Below are positions 1 to 7,037 of a stretch of 12,095 nucleotides of DNA, in pieces. The DNA is taken from positions 1 through 12,095 of the forward strand of contig PKXR01000178.1 of assembly GCA_003133485.1 (NCBI GenBank), in the 5' to 3' direction. The notes below the pieces were generated by a model. That model was not told the DNA's origin. It saw only the letters and a program-made list of their open reading frames with translations, and searched no databases. How positions within the stretch are numbered: the first letter of the stretch is position 1; the number at the start of each line of letters is the position of its first letter. The position numbers and the translations under genes were made by a program. This stretch comes from Candidatus Dormiibacterota bacterium. GTDB taxonomy: Bacteria; Chloroflexota; Dormibacteria; UBA8260; Bog-877.

Positions 1-59
1 TAAGGTGAGATCAGAACGGCGCTGGCCAGGACGGGAAGTGAGTAGTTTTGGCGTCCCTC

Positions 60-290
60 GTTTGAGCGTTCGTCCCGCGGCTCCGGTCGCCGAGAGGGCA
101 CCTTGAACGAGACGCCTGACCTCGTCTAGATAGTCACTGCTGATCGCCCCCGCCAAGGCGTGGCTAGACGACGAGCCGCCCATCGGCAGCGTCGTGCCAG
201 AACCACTCGCCTGCTACCGTCTCGCCTCGATCTCCACAGGACGTCCCGGGAACGCCTCGAACAGGCGCTTGTCCCCTGGTAGGCTCGCCA
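60..290 (-). pseudogene. Degraded copy of the 3' end of the UDG-like gene at 4054-5094
   Basis: Read on the minus strand, about 113-275 aligns with 4087-4250, the C-terminal coding part of the gene at 4054-5094. By eye it is roughly 84% identical with three gap positions; weaker similarity continues down to about 60. The peptide pieces DKRLFEAF, GRPVEIE, WHDAADGRLVV and YLDEVRRLVQ are recognisable. They lie in different frames: one base is lost after GRPVEIE, and two bases are lost in the codons for the Tyr-Cys pair before HALSG, which creates a stop. Nothing matching the upstream two-thirds of the parent gene was seen between 290 and 430. It is a truncated, frameshifted relic and cannot make the parent protein. 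The two copies flank the CHAP gene and the integrase relic. Confidence 0.85.
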
Positions 291-483
291 TTGTCAGCCC
301 CGAGGCTTGGACTTCACGTGGAGATGAGAACCTCAGACCGTGTACCGCAAGGAGGATGACGTACGCAGGCTGATTAACGTCGGGTACTGGCTCATTCCGC
401 TCACGACTGGCCAGCCGAACCAGGGGACTAATCGTATTGCGGCGGAAACTCCGTCATGCCGATGTCCGCCTCAACGCTTTCCG

Positions 484-520
484 TCCTGATCAGGATCACC
501 ACCGGTTCGGTCCAAGACCG
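484..520 (-). terminator. Hairpins downstream of the CHAP-domain gene
   Basis: Two short inverted repeats lie 17-53 bases past the stop codon of the CHAP-domain gene. One is a CGGTC/GACCG stem with a three-base loop (508-520). The other is the perfect 12-base palindrome TCCTGATCAGGA (484-495). Neither is followed by a T-run, so this is a possible factor-dependent or hairpin-only 3' end rather than a classical intrinsic terminator. Confidence 0.3.
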
Positions 521-536
521 TACCCGCCAGGTACCT

Positions 537-2732
537 CTATCCGCCTAACTCTACTAGCAAGGCACGCATTACCGATGCCATCGTCGTCGCCGCGGGGGAC
601 GGAGTGGTTTCAATGCTCAATAGGTTTATCCCCCACCCGTCTTCAAGTGCAGAGAAGTATGAGTCACCTTCCGAGTTAGGTGGACAGTACACCGCGTAGG
701 TGCCGACACCGGACTCCACTTGGTAGCTGGGGCAATTCGCCAATCCGCTTTGAATGAAAGAAACGCTCGAGCCCGAGCTAGCCTGCAGATCTAGCGAACC
801 TCCGGTTGGGTCGGTCCAAACGCATCCGAACTCTAGTCCCTGGTCGTAATAGTTCGACCCGGACACCGCGGGCGCGGCGCTATTCGCCGCGGGCCCGAAG
901 AGGTCCGCCACCTGGCCCTGAGACAGCAAGTTGCAGGGCTGCTCCGCGCTGACGTTGGGGAAGACTATTCCGACCGACTGAACCGTCAAAACCTTGGTGA
1001 CGCTCTCGCGGCCAGAGGTTACCTTAGCGGTGAAAGATCGGCTCCCCGCCTTAGCGAACGTCCCTGAAACTACGCCTCTGGACGAGAGTTTGATCCCGGG
1101 AGCGCCGGTTCCTGCCATCGACCAGGCGTAGTTGCCTGTCCCCCCGGTGGCCACTAAGACGTAGGAGTAGCGCCTGCCCACAGTCGCGGAGGGTAGAGAG
1201 CTCGAGTTGGAAGGAGTGAGGATTTCGAGTTGGTTCTGTGATAGTGCCCAGATTGTGAACGCGCCGTCCGCGGTCGCGTCAGCCGACGTCACCTTGATGG
1301 TGAAGGCACCACCCATGGTCACTTTGGTCGGCGTGCCCGACACCAGTCCGCTCTTGGACAGCGAAAGTCCGGCTGGCAAGCTCCCGCTAGCAAGTGACCA
1401 TCGGTAATCGCCTTTGCCACCGCTCGCGGTGAAGTTGAAGGAATATTGCTTGCCCTTGGTACCGTTCGAGGGCGAGGCGACCGTGCTCGGGGTGGTGATT
1501 GTCAGGGTCGACTTAGGTATCGGAGGAGCGTTGGCCCAGATGGTGAATGGTTGCTCGGCAGTCTGGCCCTCGGCCTTCACCTCCACGGTGAACGGGCCGC
1601 CCTGGCTCACCGCGGTCGGTGTGCCGGCAATGGTGCCGTTCGATGAGAGTGAGAGCCCTTGGGGAAGGCTACCGCTGGCAATCGACCAGACGTACAGTTG
1701 CTCCCCCGCCTTCTGGTAGAGGCTGGCCTCGTCTCCCGGTCCCGATGCCTCCAGATTCTCTCCGTAGGGTTTGCCGACGGTGGCGTTGGGAGGGGACGTG
1801 GCGGTGTTGGGCGTCGTTATCTGAAGCGCTCTCACCGTTGGCGTCGGAGACGCCGCGACTGTGGCAGGGTTCGCTTCATCCAGCCATTCCGCCTGAGCGG
1901 TAGCGCCTCCAAAGTCCACGAAACGGACCGTGCCCTCATGGGTGACACTCGTGTACTGCACCGTCTGACCTTGCGAGTTGGTGGTTGTCCGCGTGACCTG
2001 GGAACCGGTGCCAGGAACCGTTTGGAGGTATTGGACGCCGGCCGTGCCATCACTATCTACGTTGGTCATGTTTTCGCTCATGATGGTGAACGTCCGACTG
2101 GCGGGATCGGACGCCACCACCACGGCGGTATGACCTACCCCTCCTGGAGCGACCGCAGCGCCTGGACCAAAGCTGATGACATCACCTGGCGTAGGAACAT
2201 TGTTCCCGGCGGTCGTTCCCTCACTCAAGTCAGGAAAATATTCGTTGTATACATCAGCCACCAAGTTCTGCCCGTAATAGGACACGCCTTGTCCGGCCCA
2301 CTGTCCGTCGACGGCCCAGAGAAAGCGGGCGGACAGATCGACGCACTGAAATGAATTTCCGTCATTTACGTCGAAGGGGGTGTTGTCGATCGAGAGACTC
2401 GGCGAACACGCCCAAACATTGTCGTAGCCGTAGGCGGGATACGCACCGGAGCCACCGTACTGCTGGCAGTAGCCTGGACCTGTCCCACATCCCTTGGTGG
2501 GATAATTTGGAGCCTCGATCGAAGCGGATGTACTTTGCTGACACGCGACCGTGGCCTGTTGCGGGCCGCCCAGGTCGAGGTTTACGGGAGCTGGTTGGGA
2601 TGCTGCCGAGACGTTTAGCCGTGCGGGCAGCGCCAAGCCACCGGCGGTGAGGCACAACGCCAGGGCCGCTACCGCGACAAGCCGTCGGCCTGCGCGGAAC
2701 GTGGCGGTCTCTCGCCGATTCTCTATCCTCAG
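537..2732 (-). CDS. Secreted CHAP-domain protein with three putative-Ig (He_PIG-like) repeats and a DUF3558-like tail
   Basis: Predicted exported protein of 731 aa from a CTG start. Residues 1-45 form a signal peptide: charged start, RR at about 17-18, hydrophobic VAVAALALCL core, Ala-rich cleavage region. A CHAP-type amidase/endopeptidase domain follows at about 115-225, with candidate catalytic Cys130 (in FQCVDLS), His201 (in VGHTAVVV) and an E-N pair at 220-221. Next come three repeats of about 90 aa (305-400, 410-500, 502-585), each with 'LPxGLSLSxxGxxxGTPT'-like strands as in He_PIG modules; the third is the most diverged. The last 140 aa hold four Cys and begin CNLLSQGQVADLFG, like DUF3558-type lipoprotein domains. 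CHAP enzymes usually cut peptidoglycan, so cell-wall remodelling or a secreted effector is inferred. The first standard start (TTG at 2657) would begin in the middle of the signal peptide. Catalytic activity is not proven. Confidence 0.88.
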   Translation of the reverse strand: MRIENRRETATFRAGRRLVAVAALALCLTAGGLALPARLNVSAASQPAPVNLDLGGPQQATVACQQSTSASIEAPNYPTKGCGTGPGYCQQYGGSGAYPAYGYDNVWACSPSLSIDNTPFDVNDGNSFQCVDLSARFLWAVDGQWAGQGVSYYGQNLVADVYNEYFPDLSEGTTAGNNVPTPGDVISFGPGAAVAPGGVGHTAVVVASDPASRTFTIMSENMTNVDSDGTAGVQYLQTVPGTGSQVTRTTTNSQGQTVQYTSVTHEGTVRFVDFGGATAQAEWLDEANPATVAASPTPTVRALQITTPNTATSPPNATVGKPYGENLEASGPGDEASLYQKAGEQLYVWSIASGSLPQGLSLSSNGTIAGTPTAVSQGGPFTVEVKAEGQTAEQPFTIWANAPPIPKSTLTITTPSTVASPSNGTKGKQYSFNFTASGGKGDYRWSLASGSLPAGLSLSKSGLVSGTPTKVTMGGAFTIKVTSADATADGAFTIWALSQNQLEILTPSNSSSLPSATVGRRYSYVLVATGGTGNYAWSMAGTGAPGIKLSSRGVVSGTFAKAGSRSFTAKVTSGRESVTKVLTVQSVGIVFPNVSAEQPCNLLSQGQVADLFGPAANSAAPAVSGSNYYDQGLEFGCVWTDPTGGSLDLQASSGSSVSFIQSGLANCPSYQVESGVGTYAVYCPPNSEGDSYFSALEDGWGINLLSIETTPSPAATTMASVMRALLVELGG

Positions 2733-2741
2733 GAGCGAGAG

Positions 2742-2747
2742 TCCTCC
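2742..2747 (-). promoter_or_regulatory. Shine-Dalgarno GGAGGA that decides a CTG start
   Basis: GGAGGA lies on the minus strand nine bases before the in-frame CTG at 2732-2730. There is no ATG, GTG or TTG in that frame between the site and the TTG at 2657. Starting at the CTG restores a complete signal peptide (MRIENRRE..., then a basic and a hydrophobic stretch), so this site is the main evidence for the chosen start. Confidence 0.6.
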
Positions 2748-2998
2748 ACTCCGAATCCCCTAGTCGTGGTTGATCGGCAATGGCGCCCGACATCGAGTTT
2801 CTCTCCCGTCCGACCAAGGTGCACCGGACTCGGTCCGGAGTTCCGCGGTGCTCCCATTCGGCGACCCCTCTCTATCTCGTCGGGCGCTCAGTCTAGCGCG
2901 GCTCACCGGACACGCTGGCAGATTATCAGAGGCCCACTTGGACTTTGCTTGGATCCGAGCCCGCAGGACCAAATTGCCCCGGTGACCCGGCCGTAACG

Positions 2999-3011
2999 AT
3001 CACGCTGTGAT
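2999..3011. promoter_or_regulatory. Operator-like 13-bp palindrome ATCAC-GCT-GTGAT
   Basis: A perfect five-base inverted repeat with a three-base centre lies in the gene-free stretch between the CHAP gene and the integrase relic, about 270 bases upstream of the CHAP start. It resembles a dimer-binding half-site pair, but it is short and could occur by chance. The rest of 2733-3060 shows nothing that could be assigned. Confidence 0.2.
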
Positions 3012-3099
3012 TCCGTGAGATCAGGGCGAGCAGCCGTCAGCGGCGGCCGGCCGACGGTGGGGTCCATCCGAATTGCCGTGGAAAATGCTACCCCCAACG

Positions 3100-3280
3100 C
3101 GCGAAACTGATACCCATGTTCCGGCGCTCGGTGTTCGCATCTTGAAGATGCATCACGGAGAACTTCACTCCATGCGGTTAATCGTGGCCGGCTTCCATTG
3201 GAGATCACCGTTAGCTTTCCTTCGCCGATTTAGCTCTGCTAGACCGCTCTCGATCTGGTCGGCGGTGAGAGAGCGAAGTT
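3100..3280 (-). pseudogene. Tyrosine recombinase (phage integrase) relic, core-binding part
   Basis: On the minus strand from 3278 to about 3168 the translation contains LRSLTADQIESGLAEL, then QWKPATINRM. This is the pattern of the N-terminal SAM-like core-binding domain of phage-type tyrosine recombinases, where 'rLrsLtadqIe..L..L' is followed by 'pATinRm...LrdAf'. A stop follows directly, and the match continues in another frame as EVLRDASSRCEHRAPEHG (about 3166-3113). At least one frameshift therefore splits the domain. No catalytic R...HxxR...Y domain was found on either side, so it is a short dead fragment. It indicates that an integrative element once occupied this place. The family call rests on remembered sequence pattern, not on a search. 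Confidence 0.6.
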
Positions 3281-3712
3281 GAACTCGAGCTGATCCACCA
3301 CTAGCTCTCGGCCCACCCGCAGAGCGGACTCGGTAGTCTCAATCAAGGCGCCAAGTGCAACCTCGGCTGGACCTGGCTAGGCTCTCCCTTCGGTGGCCCT
3401 GAGGTAGGCAACAGATCGCCGCCCCGAAGACGGCTAGCTCAGGATGGGCCAAACGTTCTCCGCTCATGAGCTACCACGGCGCTCCCGGAGGCAGGGCGAT
3501 CGCCACGGTGCCCCAGCGGGAGCGGCTGATCCAGGCTCCTGGACCCCTTCCAGCGAATGACCGCCTTCTTAGAGGGCTCGAGATGGCCCCCCGAGTCGCT
3601 CGGGCCACAACCATGCAACTCGCCTTGCAAGCACCCCCTAGGGTCGTTGCAAGGTTCATTTTCTCGCCTTCTCCGAGTTCAGCCAACTGACCTAGCTGAG
3701 CCCTATGGCCGA

Positions 3713-3772
3713 GGTTTGTACACCCTGCAGGCGGTGGTTTGTACATCGATTCGGCTGATCTCAGCCGAGATC
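3713..3772. promoter_or_regulatory. Operator-like cluster: repeated GGTTTGTACA and an 18-bp palindrome
   Basis: GGTTTGTACA occurs twice, at 3713-3722 and 3736-3745, a 23-base period; each copy contains the palindrome TGTACA. Six bases later, 3751-3768 reads TCGGCTGA-TC-TCAGCCGA, a perfect eight-base inverted repeat. A second one, GATCTC-AGCC-GAGATC (3757-3772), overlaps it. Direct repeats at about two helical turns next to a palindrome suggest protein-binding sites, for example recombinase arm/core sites or a regulator's operator left behind by the lost element. No gene starts nearby, so the present role is unclear. Confidence 0.35.
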
Positions 3773-3995
3773 GGGCTACAGCCGACTGGGACACAAAATT
3801 CATTTTTTGGCGACGCTCATTTCACCCTCTGCCGCCAGCACCCACGCGGCCACTGGCGGATCTGGCCGGATCTGTCTATCACCGTTGCACAATTCAGGCA
3901 ATCGGCCGGGAGCTCGCCTCGCGGCCTGGCCTGTAGACGCCGATGGCATCTTTACCTGTGCACGACTTCAGGCAATCTCAGTGGGAGATCCGGTC

Positions 3996-4035
3996 GGCTC
4001 CGCTGCCGGAGCCATTTGGCTCCAGTAGGGGAGCC
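3996..4035 (-). terminator. Tandem GC-rich hairpins after the UDG-like gene
   Basis: GGCTCCG-CTGC-CGGAGCC (3996-4013) is a perfect seven-base stem. GGCTCC-AGTAGG-GGAGCC (4018-4035) is a second stem built from the same arm sequence. They lie 19-58 bases past the stop codon of the gene at 4054-5094. There is no T-run, so this is a hairpin-type 3' end of uncertain efficiency. Because the arms are interchangeable, a larger alternative fold is possible. Confidence 0.45.
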
Positions 4036-4053
4036 AGTTTGCCCGGAGGCGGC

Positions 4054-5094
4054 TCAGATCGCGGACAAGTGTTCCTGAACGAGCTGTCTGACCTCGTCCA
4101 GATAAGCCCGGCTGATCGCACCTGACAAGGCGTGGCAGTAGATGACGAGCCGCCCATCGGCTGAGTCGTGCCAGAGCCACTTGCCAGCGACCGTCTCCCC
4201 TTCGATCTCCACGGGTCGCCCCAGGAACGCCTCGAATAGGCGCTTGTCGGCCGGTATCCAGTCCCGGGAGTTGCGGCCGTAGCCATGGACGATCAGCACC
4301 GAGGCAGTCTGCCGCAGTGCTGGGATCACCTCCTGTTCTAACCACTCAGTCCGCGCGGGACTCGGCTTGGCGCCGCCCGCCGCTCTCAGGGCGGGAAGCC
4401 CAGAGCGCTCGATCTGATACGTCAGGTCTCCCAGCCCGGGTTCAGCTCCCTGGCGGAGAACCGCCTCCGCAGGTGCTGGGTCAGGCGCCACCAGGCCGGC
4501 GATGACCTTCCACGTCTGCCGCCCCCGATCCCTCTGAACCTGATACAGGTCGTTCGGATGAACGTGGAACGGACGCCAGGGATCGGGAGGCAGTCCCCGG
4601 CTCTCCAGGTCAATCCACCACCCCGACTGCCGGAGCAGTGCCTCGACCACGGACTGGGGCGAGTTGGAGAGGATCAATGCCGTCAGCAGGCAATCCCAGA
4701 CCAGCGTCTCTTGCTCCTTCGGATCCCCGGCTGTCTCGGTGCCCATGACTACGATCGGGGCTCCGTCATACCCGAGCCCGAGCTGGAACTCATCGATGAA
4801 CAGTCGCTGATCCTCACGAGCCACGCCCGCTAAGGAGGAAAAGTTGAACTTCACCTCGGCCATCGTCAGTTGGCTTCCTTGCCGCAGAGCAGAGGCTGTG
4901 GTCGAGGCAAGTTCGCACAGAGCCCTCCGAGCTGAGTCGGACTGGACTCGACTGGCAGCTGCTTCGAGGCGGGCAAGGTAAAGGCGAGCCGCCGACTGAG
5001 CCAGCCTCGGATGGGCGGGAGCTTCTCCATCGCTCATGTGGTGCTCACTCTGCGCTTCGCACACCGTTTCCACAGCAGCAGCGCCTCCAGGCAT
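4054..5094 (-). CDS. Conserved protein, possibly uracil-DNA-glycosylase-like
   Basis: 346-aa soluble protein without signal peptide or membrane segment. The first 100 residues are mainly helical and Ala-rich. Three segments recall the uracil-DNA glycosylase fold: PIVVMGTETAGDP (113-125), like the first strand and Gx(D/E)P-type loop; SVLIVHGYG (285-293), like the central strand; and VIYCHALSG (327-335), like the late H-P-S/L-S loop that carries His. If the match holds, it would act on damaged or modified bases. The classical catalytic and HPS residues are not clearly present, so an inactive or different function is just as possible. The ATG at 5094 has GAGGGG eight bases upstream; an in-frame ATG at 5037 has a weaker site. 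A broken copy of the 3' end lies at 60-290. The upstream neighbour is divergent. Confidence 0.8.
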   Translation of the reverse strand: MPGGAAAVETVCEAQSEHHMSDGEAPAHPRLAQSAARLYLARLEAAASRVQSDSARRALCELASTTASALRQGSQLTMAEVKFNFSSLAGVAREDQRLFIDEFQLGLGYDGAPIVVMGTETAGDPKEQETLVWDCLLTALILSNSPQSVVEALLRQSGWWIDLESRGLPPDPWRPFHVHPNDLYQVQRDRGRQTWKVIAGLVAPDPAPAEAVLRQGAEPGLGDLTYQIERSGLPALRAAGGAKPSPARTEWLEQEVIPALRQTASVLIVHGYGRNSRDWIPADKRLFEAFLGRPVEIEGETVAGKWLWHDSADGRLVIYCHALSGAISRAYLDEVRQLVQEHLSAI

Positions 5095-5269
5095 CCCACC
5101 GTCCCCTCAACGAACAGAGTCGCCTCCTCTCCCCGGGCTTCGCTCGAATATCGCTGCCCGACTGCGATAGAGTCGGTTGGTGCGACCGTGCCCATGCGGC
5201 TGTGGCTCCCGATTAGCCGAATTGGACGCCCCAGCCACCGCCCGATAGATGCAGGAGTCTCATAGACAG

Positions 5270-5566
5270 ATGCCACCGCCAATTTCAGAAGAGAAGCGGG
5301 ATCGACGCGCCGAGGAATTCGACACTCTACTCGAAGAGATATTGGAGACCGTCGCGACAAACGGACACAAAGCTGCGGAGTGCCTGCGCGACATGTTTGC
5401 ATTCGTCCGAGAAGAGGGCAATATGCCTCAAGAGGCTCAGGTCGAATGTGCTGAAGAGCTGCGGGCCATTATGATCCCGATGACGGGTGGCCGACGTCCA
5501 TCGGACGACGAAATCAGTGATCTCATCTCGAAAATGAGAGAGCTGAGGAGCAGGCTAGATCTGTAG
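5270..5566 (+). CDS. Small charged, helical hypothetical protein
   Basis: 98-aa acidic protein of unknown function. It is predicted almost entirely helical, rich in Glu, Arg and Asp, with EEFDTLLEEILETV near residues 15-28, a Cys at about 36 and again near 56, and a C-terminal helix with alternating hydrophobic residues (SDLISKMRELRSRL). There is no signal peptide or membrane segment. The ATG at 5270 is preferred because AGGAG lies 12 bases upstream; the ATG at 5249 in the same frame has no ribosome-binding site. It is divergent from the UDG-like gene and 80 bases upstream of the next small gene. Its shape fits a small regulatory or partner protein, but no family was recognised. Confidence 0.6.
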   Translation: MPPPISEEKRDRRAEEFDTLLEEILETVATNGHKAAECLRDMFAFVREEGNMPQEAQVECAEELRAIMIPMTGGRRPSDDEISDLISKMRELRSRLDL

Positions 5567-5611
5567 CACTTAGCGCTAAATCGCAAGCGGGGAGGAACTC
5601 GAGACATCCGT

Positions 5612-5640
5612 TTGACAGTTTATCGCATCCATGCCAGAAT
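5612..5640 (+). promoter_or_regulatory. Promoter TTGACA-17-CAGAAT for a leaderless start
   Basis: A perfect -35 box TTGACA (5612-5617) is followed after 17 bases by CAGAAT (5635-5640, four of six consensus bases). The ATG at 5647 lies six bases beyond, where transcription should begin. No ribosome-binding site precedes that ATG. This is the arrangement expected for leaderless mRNA, which is common in actinobacteria. Confidence 0.55.
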
Positions 5641-5646
5641 CGACCA

Positions 5647-5940
5647 ATGGTTGACGAATCAGCGGGCAGTGCGGCCCAACGTTTTATTTACGCAGACAGA
5701 CTACGCGTCAACGCGCGCGCCTCATCCAACATCGGTGATTACCTGATTGCGGAGCAACGCTCCCTTGGCGCACATCTGGCCTACTTTGAGCGGCGCCGTC
5801 AGCTTGACGCCGAAGCTAGCAGCGGTCTGCGCGCTGAACACGAACGAGATGCCTACTGGGAGTCCCGTAAGGCAGCGTCCAGCGTCCGCATGCCAGCGCT
5901 ACGGCCTCTCTTTGTGCGGGATTACCTCCGGGTACAGTAG
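5647..5940 (+). CDS. Small hypothetical protein, leaderless
   Basis: 97-aa protein of unknown function, rich in Arg and Ala, with a likely helix around residues 32-65 (GDYLIAEQRSLGAHLAYFERRRQLD). It has no signal peptide, membrane segment or recognised motif. There is no Shine-Dalgarno site before the ATG. Support for a real gene comes from the TTGACA/CAGAAT promoter placed exactly for a transcript starting at the ATG, and from the hairpin 23 bases after its stop. It may be independent of the small gene upstream. A chance open frame cannot be excluded. Confidence 0.5.
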   Translation: MVDESAGSAAQRFIYADRLRVNARASSNIGDYLIAEQRSLGAHLAYFERRRQLDAEASSGLRAEHERDAYWESRKAASSVRMPALRPLFVRDYLRVQ

Positions 5941-5962
5941 CTGCGCCCTGATCGGTCCATGC

Positions 5963-5983
5963 GCTCGCTGACTGGCAGCGAGC
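5963..5983. terminator. Hairpin between convergent genes
   Basis: GCTCGCTG-ACTGG-CAGCGAGC is a perfect eight-base stem with a five-base loop. It lies between the plus-strand gene ending at 5940 and the minus-strand gene ending at 6076, so it could serve both as a shared terminator. It has no T-run. Confidence 0.5.
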
Positions 5984-6075
5984 ATAGCCCGCCATCGAAG
6001 CTTCTCGTCTCTAGCGAGCCAGTACCAAAGAAGTCAATCTGGATTGAGACGGTGGCCATGCTGTCCGACTACGCC

Positions 6076-6786
6076 TCAACGGGGGGGCAGCAAAGTGCGC
6101 CTTTCTCGACGCAGTTGCCGCAGCTCTGATGATGAGCGCCTCCTGCCGAGCAGGAGCTTGTAGACATGAACCTCGCAGAAGGCCAGTTCCGCCAGCCCGA
6201 CGACTGCGAGCAAGAGCAACCAGAGCGGCAGGTGGCGAAAGAGTATTGCTGCGGCCACGATTGGAGCCACGCCCAGCAGCATGGCATACACCCACTTTGT
6301 CGTGGCGAGCACGCTCTGGATATGCAGGGCCCGGAGCTCAGCCAATCGGTGTTCGACGTCGGCCAGCCGGCTCCCACTCTGATCGGCGGGAGTATCACTC
6401 CCGTAATCGGCATGAGTGTGCGTCGCCTCATGAACCTGGATCGCCGCGTCGATCTGGTGGCGCCATCTTGCCAAGGTCGGCCGCCATGGCAGGGCGACCT
6501 TGATTGGATATCCTAGCTGCTGCGAAAGGAACGAGCTCGCAGAGGCTTCTGATCCGCGGGCCAGTTGCAGCGCGCGATGCGACAGGAGAGGACTCCCCAA
6601 GAGAAGAACTCCACAAGCGATCAGCCACGGCAACTGACGCGTAAGGAAGGCGAGTACCGCCGTGGCGAAAATGGCGATCACAACCACAAGCAACAGGTGG
6701 ACGATGCGGATAGCTAATTCGCCACGGCGGACGGCATCTGCCCCCACCAGCTCGGAAACCTCAAGTTCCTGGTCGGTGTTGGACAA
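6076..6786 (-). CDS. Four-helix integral membrane protein
   Basis: 236-aa inner-membrane protein of unknown family. Two hydrophobic hairpins are visible: helices at about 27-48 (IVHLLLVVVIAIFATAVLAFL) with 52-68, and at about 164-184 with 186-206. Between them is a soluble loop of about 95 residues with His-rich THTHADYGSD (122-131) and a likely coiled-coil SRLADVEHRLAELRAL (138-153). The basic C-terminus (RRRSSSELRQLRRERR) should face the cytoplasm. The start is TTG at 6786 with TTGAGG four bases before it. It lies downstream of the lipoprotein gene on the same strand, with a 283-base gap that carries repeat copy A, so co-transcription is uncertain. Two hairpin pairs joined by a coiled coil suggest a scaffold or sensor, which is inference only. 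Confidence 0.75.
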   Translation of the reverse strand: MSNTDQELEVSELVGADAVRRGELAIRIVHLLLVVVIAIFATAVLAFLTRQLPWLIACGVLLLGSPLLSHRALQLARGSEASASSFLSQQLGYPIKVALPWRPTLARWRHQIDAAIQVHEATHTHADYGSDTPADQSGSRLADVEHRLAELRALHIQSVLATTKWVYAMLLGVAPIVAAAILFRHLPLWLLLLAVVGLAELAFCEVHVYKLLLGRRRSSSELRQLRRERRTLLPPR

Positions 6787-6919
6787 ATGACCTCAACTCT
6801 GAATGCGACTACACAAGGTATCGTCTGGGTAGCGCAGCAGCAGTGGCTCCATCTCCGCTAGGCGATCTGGGCTCAAGGTGGCGGCCCTTCCTCAGCCGCC
6901 CAACGCCGTGAGATCGGAT

Positions 6920-6997
6920 GTGAGTCCGCCATGCCCTGCTTGGGCGAGCCTAGCACCCGCGTTCGCGATCATTAGCGGCTGCGGCAAATCTGTGTCC
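6920..6997 (-). repeat. 78-bp diverged direct repeat, copy A
   Basis: Matches 8035-8112 in the same orientation with no gaps and 12 mismatches (85% by eye). On the minus strand both copies encode the same peptide pattern; here PQPLMIANAGARLAQAGHGGLTSDL followed shortly by a stop. The ATG of copy B is AGG here. Most differences in the RLAQAGHGGLT-DLT half are at third codon positions, which points to former or present coding. It lies between the lipoprotein gene and the membrane-protein gene. Confidence 0.85.
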
Positions 6998-7037
6998 CTC
7001 CCGATACGGAGGTGAAGCCCAGGATCGTGGTGCGAGG

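Larger units (their letters stand above)
3300..4053. other. Gene-free stretch beside the integrase relic
   Basis: About 750 bases without a convincing gene. Several open frames overlap on both strands, but none has a recognisable domain together with a good start. A minus-strand frame at about 3290-3350 (peptide AEVALGALIETTESALRVG) is open right next to the integrase relic and may be part of the same decayed element. An 11-base direct repeat TTCAGGCAATC occurs at 3893 and 3967. The operator-like cluster at 3713-3772 and the hairpins at 3996-4035 are described separately. Confidence 0.4.

Noticed and set aside
340..489. 49-codon plus-strand frame from GTG with a soluble-looking N-terminus (VYRKEDDVRRL)
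   Set aside because: There is no ribosome-binding site before the GTG, no recognised domain, and the frame lies in decayed DNA beside the pseudogene. Chance is the simpler explanation.
1659..2354. 231-codon plus-strand open frame opposite the CHAP gene
   Set aside because: It is antisense to a clear coding gene, its composition is Arg/Gly-rich as expected from a shadow frame, and it has no recognisable domain.
3471..3803. 110-codon minus-strand open frame in the gene-free stretch
   Set aside because: Other frames are equally open on both strands, there is no recognised motif, and it overlaps the operator-like repeats. Not supported as a gene.
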